Notes under the pieces: generated by a model
The model's database searches: none
Seen by the model: the letters and a program-made list of their open reading frames with translations, nothing else
Told to the model about the DNA's origin: nothing
Assembly: GCA_022451765.1 (NCBI GenBank)
Contig: JAKUNY010000026.1
Span: 1-13,795 of the forward strand
Length of the DNA stretch: 13,795 nucleotides
Source of the DNA: Candidatus Poseidoniaceae archaeon
GTDB taxonomy: Archaea; Thermoplasmatota; Poseidoniia; Poseidoniales; Poseidoniaceae
Reading direction: 5' to 3'
Shown: in pieces, positions 1 through 5,336 of the stretch
Position numbering within the stretch: the first letter of the stretch is position 1
How the letters are laid out: every line of letters begins with the position of its first letter
Program-made: the position numbers and the translations under genes

Positions 1-438
1 CAAGGCCCCTCGAACATGTTCATAATCGGAAAGTGCTTGCAGAACTGCAGATATATTTCGGGCAAACAGCCGATCTGTAAGGGCTCCACCGGTGCCAAGT
101 CCTTGCGTATCGGCTTGGAACTCGAATGCTTCCGGGAGGAGGGCTGCTAATTCTGCAAGTCCATGCATAGAACATGTGGATGCAATTAACCGGTGCTGAT
201 TTTTTTCCGCCTCTTCAAGCGCTGACCGAGCATCAGCTCCACCGAGGAGTTTTGTTGAACTCGAGCCTTCACAAATCCATCCGACGATGCGTCCTGCACG
301 TACCAACCGGTGGCCAAAAGGCGTCTTACGACGTCCAACCCAGGTCGTGATAAACCCGTGCTCGAAGGACTGAATGGCTCCAGGCGAGACATCCACTTCA
401 TCATCAAATCGTTCAATGTGTGGTAAATCAAACATCAT
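1..438 (-). CDS. Unrecognised protein, N-terminal 146 residues; 3' end beyond the left edge
   Basis: The minus-strand frame is open from an ATG at 438 to base 1, so only the N-terminus is visible. It starts MMFDLPHIERFDDEVDVS and continues with a basic stretch (TTWVGRRKTPFGHRLVRAGR, roughly residues 32-51), a Gly-rich piece (KLLGGADA) and helix-forming sequence. I see no signal peptide, membrane span or known catalytic motif, and I do not recognise the family. Its ATG overlaps the TGA of the upstream roadblock-like gene by 4 bases (ATGA, 438-435). This supports the start choice, with a second ATG directly after it as an alternative, and suggests co-transcription and translational coupling. 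By context it may act with the roadblock-like protein, but that is inference only. Other frames over this stretch give less protein-like sequence. Confidence 0.72.
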   Translation of the reverse strand, partial: MMFDLPHIERFDDEVDVSPGAIQSFEHGFITTWVGRRKTPFGHRLVRAGRIVGWICEGSSSTKLLGGADARSALEEAEKNQHRLIASTCSMHGLAELAALLPEAFEFQADTQGLGTGGALTDRLFARNISAVLQALSDYEHVRGAL

Positions 439-809
439 ATCGCCTCAGGTTGTTTCGAATTCCATTGTTGCCGAGATCGTTCAAGCTCGTATCGCCAAAC
501 GCCTTTTTTGCCGTCTTTGCCGGATAAATGAACAAACAGATTGTCCTCAAAATGATCGTAGAGCGTCAATCGTCGCCCTTCACCCCATACTTCGAACAAT
601 GTTCCGAGGGCGAATTGTTCTGCAAGTGCGCAACATTCAGCCCATTCACGACGCTGTTCCTCTGCGGATTCAGGCCATTTGTTTGTGGTTTTTACAACGC
701 TACCAAATTGATTCATCAGGCGAACGTGCTTTGCACCTTCGAGTCCGCAAAGTTGAGAAAACAACCTTTCCAACATGGTAGCCCAGACTGGTTCACAGAA
801 ACGTACCAT
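435..809 (-). CDS. Small roadblock/LC7-like protein (possible GTPase regulator)
   Basis: The protein has 124 residues. From about residue 12 the order of elements resembles a roadblock/LC7 (MglB-like) fold: an N-terminal helix (MLERLFSQLCGLEGAKHV), a strand pair (VRLMNQFGSVVKTT), a long central helix (WAECCALAEQFALGTLFEVW), strands (RRLTLYDHFEDNLFVHLSG) and a C-terminal helix (VWRYELERSRQQW). Members of that family bind or regulate small Ras-like GTPases, or serve as dimeric scaffolds. No GTPase is visible here, although the truncated downstream gene is not fully seen. The resemblance is judged by eye, and other small alpha/beta folds are possible. Translation may start at the ATG at 809 or at residue 12 (ATG at 775), where the family-like part begins. 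Neither has a strong Shine-Dalgarno. It overlaps the next gene by ATGA, so the two form an operon. Confidence 0.6.
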   Translation of the reverse strand: MVRFCEPVWATMLERLFSQLCGLEGAKHVRLMNQFGSVVKTTNKWPESAEEQRREWAECCALAEQFALGTLFEVWGEGRRLTLYDHFEDNLFVHLSGKDGKKGVWRYELERSRQQWNSKQPEAI

Positions 810-831
810 TCAAGAACTTTGCCGAAACTCT

Positions 832-846
832 TCCCCCGTAGGGGGA
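832..846. repeat. Perfect short inverted repeat TCCCCC-GTA-GGGGGA
   Basis: A 6-bp perfect stem with a 3-base loop is made entirely of C/G runs plus a closing T-A pair. It lies 23-37 bases upstream of the ATG at 809, where the 5' end or start site of that transcript is expected if TTTTAGTA (860-853) is its TATA box. It could be an operator or an RNA hairpin. There is no T-run after it, so it does not look like a terminator. Confidence 0.6.
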
Positions 847-860
847 TTTGGCTACTAAAA

Positions 861-885
861 TGGAAATTCCAACTGCGAATTTCCA
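861..885. repeat. Perfect inverted repeat TGGAAATT-N9-AATTTCCA
   Basis: Two 8-bp arms (861-868 and 878-885) are perfect reverse complements separated by 9 bases. The half-sites lie 17 bp apart start to start, a spacing seen in many dimeric repressor operators. The dyad sits just upstream of the possible TATA box (860-853) of the minus-strand operon, where a bound repressor could block TBP/TFB or an activator could stimulate. The regulator is unknown. Confidence 0.55.
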
Positions 886-968
886 AAACACGAGGCGCGG
901 ATGTCCAATACAGCAAACTTCTCCGCGTATTGATTCGACCATTGGGCGCCTAAAGAAGTTAAAATATA

Positions 969-998
969 CAATTGAAATTTTGAATTTTCAATTGAAAT
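969..998. repeat. Direct repeat CAATTGAAAT x2, 20 bp apart, also forming a dyad
   Basis: CAATTGAAAT occurs at 969-978 and again at 989-998, a period of exactly 20 bp or about two helical turns. Because CAATTG is itself palindromic, the same bases also form the inverted repeat CAATTGAAA-N8-TTTCAATTG (969-977 and 986-994). The element lies 60-90 bases upstream of the ncs6 start. Its phasing suggests binding of a dimeric regulator on one face of the helix, but simple AT-rich promoter sequence can produce such patterns by chance. Confidence 0.5.
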
Positions 999-1033
999 AA
1001 TTTTTCATAAAGACCATCAATCGGAGGCGTTTA

Positions 1034-1048
1034 ATGCAGGCGATGTGA
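1034..1048 (+). other. Four-codon mini-ORF (MQAM-stop) with a strong Shine-Dalgarno, upstream of ncs6
   Basis: GGAGG at 1023-1027 is followed 6 bases later by ATG (1034) and three more codons, then TGA (1046-1048). The ncs6 ATG is 9 bases further on, in the same frame. GGAGG is too far (about 30 bases) to serve the ncs6 ATG directly. Either ribosomes load here, terminate and restart at ncs6, or the mini-ORF is fortuitous. The in-frame TGA also sets the upstream limit for the ncs6 start. Confidence 0.4.
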
Positions 1049-1057
1049 CCAATCAAC

Positions 1058-2053
1058 ATGGCCGAGACATCTCAGCGTCCATTCCAAGCACCGGCTTGTG
1101 ATGTATGTGGCAAAGATGCGGTCATAGAGCAGGCTTATTCAGGACGAATTCTTTGTGGCCATCATCTCGAGAAGTCAATTCGAAAGAAGGTGGCCAAGGA
1201 GCTTCGAAAGCAACTTCATCTTGACAAATCCAAACCGACCACGGTATTCGTTGCAATCTCTGGCGGAAAGGATTCAGCCGTTTTGTTGACGCTTCTTGTC
1301 GAATTGATTGGAATGCGGCGAGACGTTCGCATCGTTGCTGGTTGTGTCGATGAAGGAATCGATGGTTATCGTCCACCCTCTCTCCAATGCGCAATCGATC
1401 TATGCGAGGAGCTTGGTGTTGAATTCATTTCAACAAGTTATGAAGATCTTAATTTTCACCAAATGGATGAGGTGGTAAAGCGTTTGCCCATGATTTTCGA
1501 AAACAAGGAGGGGGTATCCATGATGCCTTGCTCGTATTGCGGCGTGTTCCGGCGTCAAGGCATCAATGCTCTAGCAAAGAGCGTCGATGCTGATGTTGTT
1601 GCACTCGGCCACAACTTGGACGATATGGCGCAAACCGTCTTGATGAACATGACGAACGGTGACATCGATCGAACCCTTCGACTTGCGCCCCATACCGATG
1701 CTCCAGTTAATGGACTACCTCCGAGAATTGTTCCTCTTCGCTGGATTCCAGAACAAGAGATTCATCTTCTTGCTCTGCACAAGGAACTACCTCTTCACCA
1801 CGAAGAATGTCCCTACGCCCAAGGAGCCCTCCGATGGCGTTACCGAGACATCGTTGCTCAACTCGAGCAGGATGTTCCCGGCACACGGCACAGTTTGGTT
1901 CGAATGTCGGACAACATCAAGCAGGTTGCTCGCCAGCCGGTTTCAGTGCAGCACTCGCATCCAATGAAGTGTCTACGATGTGGTTCGCCAACTTCAGGAC
2001 AAACGTGCAAGGCTTGCGATATGCGCGATCTTCTTGATGTCGATCTAGAGTAA
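1058..2053 (+). CDS. ncs6: tRNA 2-thiolation enzyme, Ncs6/TtuA (TtcA-like) family
   Basis: The enzyme activates a tRNA uridine with ATP and inserts sulfur to give 2-thiouridine, at U34 in Ncs6/NcsA or at position 54 in TtuA. In archaea and eukaryotes sulfur is typically carried by a ubiquitin-like SAMP/Urm1 protein. The 331 residues show the full family layout: an N-terminal zinc finger (C14, C17, C33, H36); the PP-loop SGGKDS at 68-73; the catalytic/Fe-S cysteines C158 and C161 (PCSYC) with C251 (EECPYA); the GHNLDD motif at 184-189; and a C-terminal zinc finger (C305, C308, C317, C320). All expected cysteines are present, so it should be active. The sequence cannot tell Ncs6 from TtuA specificity, and no SAMP or E1-like gene is in the window. 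The ATG at 1058 is the first in frame after a TGA at 1046. Its 3' end overlaps convergent pyrI by 9 bases. Confidence 0.93.
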   Translation: MAETSQRPFQAPACDVCGKDAVIEQAYSGRILCGHHLEKSIRKKVAKELRKQLHLDKSKPTTVFVAISGGKDSAVLLTLLVELIGMRRDVRIVAGCVDEGIDGYRPPSLQCAIDLCEELGVEFISTSYEDLNFHQMDEVVKRLPMIFENKEGVSMMPCSYCGVFRRQGINALAKSVDADVVALGHNLDDMAQTVLMNMTNGDIDRTLRLAPHTDAPVNGLPPRIVPLRWIPEQEIHLLALHKELPLHHEECPYAQGALRWRYRDIVAQLEQDVPGTRHSLVRMSDNIKQVARQPVSVQHSHPMKCLRCGSPTSGQTCKACDMRDLLDVDLE

Positions 2054-2521
2054 ATTGAGGACCAGCTCGTCCAAATCTTGTGGCCGCTGACAATAATGGC
2101 AACGCAGTGCTAACGGTGCAGTTCTGATGACCTTCAAGCGATGTGGCAATGGTTCTCTTGGATTCTGGGTAATGCAATTTGAGAAAGTGCAGCGAACAAC
2201 GTTTATGACCTCATCACCAAGGTTGACATTCAACTTCTCTGCAACGGAATAGGCCCGAATGATTGCAATGCTTGAATCTGGAGCAACCAGTGCAAGGCGA
2301 TCAAGTTCAGATTGCGTTAGTTCACGATCTTCGACTTTGATAATGTCCTTTGCACCCATCTTCTTGGAGGGAACGTTCATGACCAATGATACAGGAACGG
2401 ACGTATCGCCTGAGAGGTTGAGTAACTCGAGCACCTTGAGTGCTTGACCGGATGGGATGTGGTCGATAACTGTTCCATTCTTAATCGCAGTCACTCTTCG
2501 CATGTTGTGTTCTTCAGCCAT
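2045..2521 (-). CDS. pyrI: Aspartate carbamoyltransferase regulatory subunit PyrI
   Basis: This is the regulatory chain of ATCase. It carries no catalysis but binds CTP/ATP/UTP and bridges PyrB trimers through a zinc domain. The 158 residues are close to the usual length (about 150). The N-terminal nucleotide-binding domain opens with TAIKNGTVIDHIPSGQALKV (11-30), the classic signature with the allosteric-site residues. A KKMGAKDIIKVEDREL stretch follows, and the C-terminal zinc domain has C111, C116, C141 and C144 (CTFSNC and CHYC). The start is the ATG at 2521, which shares one base with the pyrB stop (TGATG) and has a 9-base Shine-Dalgarno (GGAGGTGAT) five bases upstream. A TTG one codon earlier is less likely. 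It is the last gene of the pyrBI unit, and its end overlaps ncs6 on the other strand. Confidence 0.95.
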   Translation of the reverse strand: MAEEHNMRRVTAIKNGTVIDHIPSGQALKVLELLNLSGDTSVPVSLVMNVPSKKMGAKDIIKVEDRELTQSELDRLALVAPDSSIAIIRAYSVAEKLNVNLGDEVINVVRCTFSNCITQNPREPLPHRLKVIRTAPLALRCHYCQRPQDLDELVLNLL

Positions 2522-3465
2522 CAAGCATCACCTCCAGGGATTTCATCGGGAATTTCGATGTTGAGCAGGCGACAAAGCAACGCCATTCGAGCAACTACGC
2601 CGTTGAAAGCCTGTTCAAAGTAGCGGGCATGACGGGTATCATCCACACTCGGATGAATTTCATCGACACGTGGGAGCGGATGCAAAATCACCATTTCTGA
2701 CTTTACGTTGGCAAGATCTCTTGCATGCAATTTGTAGGCACCGGCAACCTTGGTGTATTCATCTTCATCGGCAAAACGTTCTTTCTGAATTCGTGTCATG
2801 TATACAACGTCTGCTTGATTGATGTTTCCGAGAAGGTCCTCAGTTTCAGTGACATCTGCACCATGTTCACGTAGGTCTTCTACGATCTCGGTAGGCATGC
2901 GCAGGAGGTCAGGTGATGCGAAAATCAACCGGCATCCGAATCGAACCAATGCATGTGAGAGGCTGTGGACTGTACGCCCGTAGCGCAAATCGCCTGCAAG
3001 AATGACCGTCAATCCCTCAAGCGTGCCGTGTGATTGCTGAATCGTGAACAAATCGAGCATGGTTTGCGTTGGGTGGTGGCCTGCTCCATCCCCACCATTG
3101 AGAATGGGGACTCTGGCAGCATCTTGTGCGTAGCGTGCGGCACCTTGACGCGGATGACGCATAGCGATAATATCGGTGTATCCATCGACCATCTGGATGG
3201 TATCGAAGAGTGTTTCACCCTTCACGACGGATGAAGTCTTTACGTCGCCAAGATTGACAACGTCGCCTCCAAGTCGTTTCATTGCGGTCTCGAACGACAT
3301 TCGCGTACGTGTGCTCGGTTCGAAGAAGAGATTGCCCAGAATTTTTCCCTGCAGAAGCGGAAGGTAGGATTCACCTCGAGCGATTGGAAGTAGTCGCTCT
3401 GCATCAGCAAGAATGCTGTGTATGTCTTCGTTGGTCAAATCGTCCATCGTGATGAGTCCTTTCAT
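2521..3465 (-). CDS. pyrB: Aspartate carbamoyltransferase catalytic subunit PyrB
   Basis: The enzyme transfers the carbamoyl group from carbamoyl phosphate to L-aspartate, the committed step of de novo pyrimidine synthesis. The 314 residues match the family length (about 305-315). Visible motifs are the carbamoyl-phosphate loop FFEPSTRTR (47-55), the TSSVVKGE loop (77-84) with the active-site lysine K82, RHP (103-105), GHHPTQTMLD (129-138) with catalytic H131, the aspartate-domain MTRIQKERF, and HPLPRVDEI near the C-terminus. All key residues are present. The ATG at 3465 fits the family N-terminus (MKGLITMDDL, like HIISINDL in other PyrB). A later ATG (residue 7) is less likely. The ribosome site AAGGGG, about nine bases upstream, is moderate. 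The ATG overlaps the stop of an upstream 29-codon ORF by ATGA, and the gene is followed by pyrI with a one-base overlap. Confidence 0.96.
   Translation of the reverse strand: MKGLITMDDLTNEDIHSILADAERLLPIARGESYLPLLQGKILGNLFFEPSTRTRMSFETAMKRLGGDVVNLGDVKTSSVVKGETLFDTIQMVDGYTDIIAMRHPRQGAARYAQDAARVPILNGGDGAGHHPTQTMLDLFTIQQSHGTLEGLTVILAGDLRYGRTVHSLSHALVRFGCRLIFASPDLLRMPTEIVEDLREHGADVTETEDLLGNINQADVVYMTRIQKERFADEDEYTKVAGAYKLHARDLANVKSEMVILHPLPRVDEIHPSVDDTRHARYFEQAFNGVVARMALLCRLLNIEIPDEIPGGDA
2527..2535 (-). promoter_or_regulatory. Very strong ribosome binding site of pyrI
   Basis: On the minus strand GGAGGTGAT (2535-2527) precedes the ATG at 2521 by five bases. It matches the conserved 3' end of 16S rRNA (AUCACCUCC) over nine bases. 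It lies inside the last codons of pyrB (Gly-Gly-Asp) and decides the pyrI start. It should keep PyrI synthesis high relative to PyrB, whose own site is weaker. Confidence 0.8.
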
Positions 3466-3551
3466 AGGATGTCCCCTTCTTCTTCAACCATCCAAGCACA
3501 CCCTTGAACATTGTTGCAGAGCAGTATGCAAAGAGTCGGTGGTTTCATCAT
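3462..3551 (-). CDS. Candidate 29-residue leader peptide ahead of pyrBI
   Basis: On the minus strand AAGGAGG (3563-3557), a perfect Shine-Dalgarno, stands five bases before ATG ATG (3551-3546). The frame continues for 29 codons and stops at a TGA (3464-3462) that overlaps the pyrB ATG as ATGA, the usual form of translational coupling. The peptide begins MMKPPT and has Cys at positions 8, 12 and 18 around a hydrophobic LCILLC, then an acidic EEE (23-25). It has no recognised family. It could be a regulatory leader like bacterial pyrL, a small protein, or a chance ORF. Against it: no clear TATA box lies upstream of 3563, so the transcript would have to start inside the divergent gene's 5' coding region. 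The two divergent ATGs (3551 and 3573) are only 21 bases apart. Confidence 0.45.
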   Translation of the reverse strand: MMKPPTLCILLCNNVQGCAWMVEEEGDIL

Positions 3552-3556
3552 CAAAA

Positions 3557-3563
3557 CCTCCTT
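3557..3563 (-). promoter_or_regulatory. Perfect Shine-Dalgarno for the pyrBI leader ORF
   Basis: AAGGAGG (read 3563 to 3557 on the minus strand) with the spacer TTTTG leads to ATG at 3551. It is stronger than the site directly before pyrB and is the main reason to take the leader ORF seriously. Confidence 0.5.
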
Positions 3564-3572
3564 GGTTCAACC

Positions 3573-5336
3573 ATGCTCTGGGGGGACGTTGATGAAGCCA
3601 TCAAGGCCGAACGTCTCCTTCGTGTTCAGAGAATCGAGCGATTGAGCACCGTCTGTGCTTTGTTTTGCTTGAGTGGAGCAATCTGGCTTGCATGGCCAGT
3701 ACTGAAAGATGCCTTCGTTGGCGATGCGAGTCTGCTCACTGGGCTTGGTATGCCGGTTCTCGTCCTTCTCTGGGGAATTGTCATCCAAGATTTGATCCTT
3801 GACGACCCACGTGCACGAACTCGAATAGGTGCGGCGTCGAGTATAATTTGGCCAGTCTTCCTGATGTTTTCATTGCGTTCTTTTTCCTCAAATACAGCCG
3901 ATATCGTGGCATCATTGCTGTTTGCCGGATTGGGCTTTTCGATGTACCAAACATCAGCAAATACACTGAGAGGCGGCATCGACGTCATGCGTTTCAGGGC
4001 AATGATGACCGGGATTGGAGCATTGACCATACTCGGGATATTGGTGGGTGATCGAGCCGGTGAAACTTGGATTGTAGACCCAATTGATTGGGGACTCCCC
4101 ATACTGAGTGCCGTAATTCTTACTCATGTTGCATATCTTTGGATTGCAGGTGATGACATGCGCGAGGAACGCAAAGCGTTTCGAAAAGAATTGGATATCA
4201 TAGAAAACAGACTCCTTGTCCTGCGTTCAGAAGGCGCTGCTGTCGATCAAGCAAGCAGTCTTGTCATGACTGCGAAGGAAGAAGGTCACATTGACCCATC
4301 ATTTGGCATACGTCTTTTGCGGGAGGCATTGGAAGACATTGAGCGTTCACTTTCCCTTGCAATAGACGTTGATGTTGTACGCAACGAAGCACTTCTTGTT
4401 ATTCAACATGCAGAAGAGTTGGCCCCACTGGTAAAGCGCCCTCGCAAATCGTACGAGATAGGGGAAAGAGAGGTTACACTGGGCTCGTTGCGAGAAGCGG
4501 AAAGCTTGTTTCGTCAAGCAAAACGGCGAGCTCAGGAAATCATCACGTGGTGGGAACAGGCCGAGGATGCAATTCGGACCGCTGAGGAACTGCTGACTGG
4601 ACAATCTGGAGCAACCATCGATAACCTGCGACAGATTGTTCGAGATGCAAAGAAGCAACTCGAACGGGAGGCTCCAAAGAAGGCCTTTGAGTTGGCTTGT
4701 GTTGTACCAATACAATTCCAAGCAGATGGTGATGCAAGAGAACGCGCAGTTGAGGTCCTTAGCGATGCAGCCAAGGCTCTCAAAGCAGCCGATGGATTTG
4801 ACACATCGGATCTTGAACAACGGCTTGAGCAAGCAGAAACCGCTCTTGAAGCTGGTGATACCGGTCAATCGATTGGGCTTGCAGAAGGCGTCATTCGTGT
4901 AATCCAAATTGAGAGGGAGGCAATGGACAGTGTGCGACGGGCGCTTCGTCAACGAAAGAAAATCACCGAACGCTTCAATCATTTCGACGATTCTAAAGAA
5001 TGGATGGGGCGATTCAAACTGGTACAAAAGGCAGCAGATGAACGAGAATGGAGTCATGCTGCAATGCTTCTTGAGCGTCTAACGATTGACCTCGATGCGC
5101 TGGGCAACGAGCAAGATGAGGCTCAAACGCTTCTTGAGTTTGTACGTCAGGAGTGGTCGGTATTGAGAAACCAATGCAATGCGTCAAGCATCCCAGTTAC
5201 CGATGAAGACATGAAACAGACCGAAGCAGCAATTTCAATTGCAGAGGAGCGCTTGAAGGGTGCTCAAGTGGAAGCAGCACTTGAGCAACTTGGAAAAGCG
5301 GATGCTTCAATGGAACGATTGCGTAGGCGAGTTTAA
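3573..5336 (+). CDS. Unrecognised membrane protein with about six TM segments and a long helical repeat tail
   Basis: From the ATG at 3573 the protein has 587 residues. A TTG at 3504 would add 23 residues that are antisense to the pyrBI leader ORF and look less protein-like. After a charged amphipathic start (KAERLLRVQRIERL), hydrophobic segments lie at about 24-42, 55-74, 86-101, 110-128, 144-158 and 173-192. A predicted cytoplasmic, highly charged, mostly helical region fills 195-587. From about 269 it falls into five degenerate units of roughly 57-75 residues (starting near 269, 330, 387, 451 and 513). Each is a long helix, a loop such as DGFDTSDLE or SIPVTDEDM, then an A-E-x-A-L-x-x-G-like helix. 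This resembles scaffold or coiled-coil/TPR-like tails, and there is no enzymatic motif. Family and function are unknown. No Shine-Dalgarno precedes 3573, so it may be leaderless. Its TAA abuts the stop of the convergent gene with no gap. Confidence 0.82.
   Translation: MLWGDVDEAIKAERLLRVQRIERLSTVCALFCLSGAIWLAWPVLKDAFVGDASLLTGLGMPVLVLLWGIVIQDLILDDPRARTRIGAASSIIWPVFLMFSLRSFSSNTADIVASLLFAGLGFSMYQTSANTLRGGIDVMRFRAMMTGIGALTILGILVGDRAGETWIVDPIDWGLPILSAVILTHVAYLWIAGDDMREERKAFRKELDIIENRLLVLRSEGAAVDQASSLVMTAKEEGHIDPSFGIRLLREALEDIERSLSLAIDVDVVRNEALLVIQHAEELAPLVKRPRKSYEIGEREVTLGSLREAESLFRQAKRRAQEIITWWEQAEDAIRTAEELLTGQSGATIDNLRQIVRDAKKQLEREAPKKAFELACVVPIQFQADGDARERAVEVLSDAAKALKAADGFDTSDLEQRLEQAETALEAGDTGQSIGLAEGVIRVIQIEREAMDSVRRALRQRKKITERFNHFDDSKEWMGRFKLVQKAADEREWSHAAMLLERLTIDLDALGNEQDEAQTLLEFVRQEWSVLRNQCNASSIPVTDEDMKQTEAAISIAEERLKGAQVEAALEQLGKADASMERLRRRV

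Larger units (their letters stand above)
810..1057. promoter_or_regulatory. Divergent control region between the roadblock-like operon and ncs6
   Basis: This 248-base gap separates two divergent starts. It is the longest non-coding stretch in the window, and its ncs6-proximal half is strongly AT-rich (about 959-1010). It holds two perfect dyads (832-846 and 861-885), a third dyad built from 10-bp direct repeats (969-998), and a short ORF with a good Shine-Dalgarno (1034-1048). Read on the minus strand, TTTTAGTA (860-853) is a possible TATA box for the 809 gene, which would place the transcript start near 832. Candidate TATA-like elements for ncs6 lie in the AT-rich part, for example AAAATATA (961-968) or the AT run at 995-1010. 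The promoter assignments are inference from spacing only. Frames that stay open across this region do not look like protein. Confidence 0.55.

Noticed and set aside
186..431. Alternative minus-strand frame of 81 codons at the left edge
   Set aside because: A different minus-strand frame is open from 438 to base 1, starts with the ATGA overlap, and gives more protein-like sequence; this frame is its shadow.
832..846. The C/G hairpin as a transcription terminator
   Set aside because: It lies in the 5' region of a gene, is not followed by a T-run on either strand, and no gene ends next to it; it is kept as a possible operator or leader hairpin.
374..953. Overlapping plus-strand open frames opposite the roadblock-like operon and running into the control region
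   Set aside because: Composition is Cys/Arg/Phe-rich without any motif, and the minus strand has a coherent two-gene unit with an ATGA overlap across the same bases.
3504..3572. TTG start extending the 587-residue membrane protein by 23 residues
   Set aside because: TTG has no ribosome site, the extension is not hydrophobic or otherwise informative, and it is antisense to the candidate pyrBI leader. The ATG at 3573 is preferred but not proven.
4347..5057. Long open frame (236 codons) on the minus strand inside the 587-residue membrane gene
   Set aside because: It lies wholly antisense to the helical repeat tail, is rich in Cys, Phe and Leu as expected from complementing Glu/Lys/Gln-rich codons, and has no ribosome site or promoter context.
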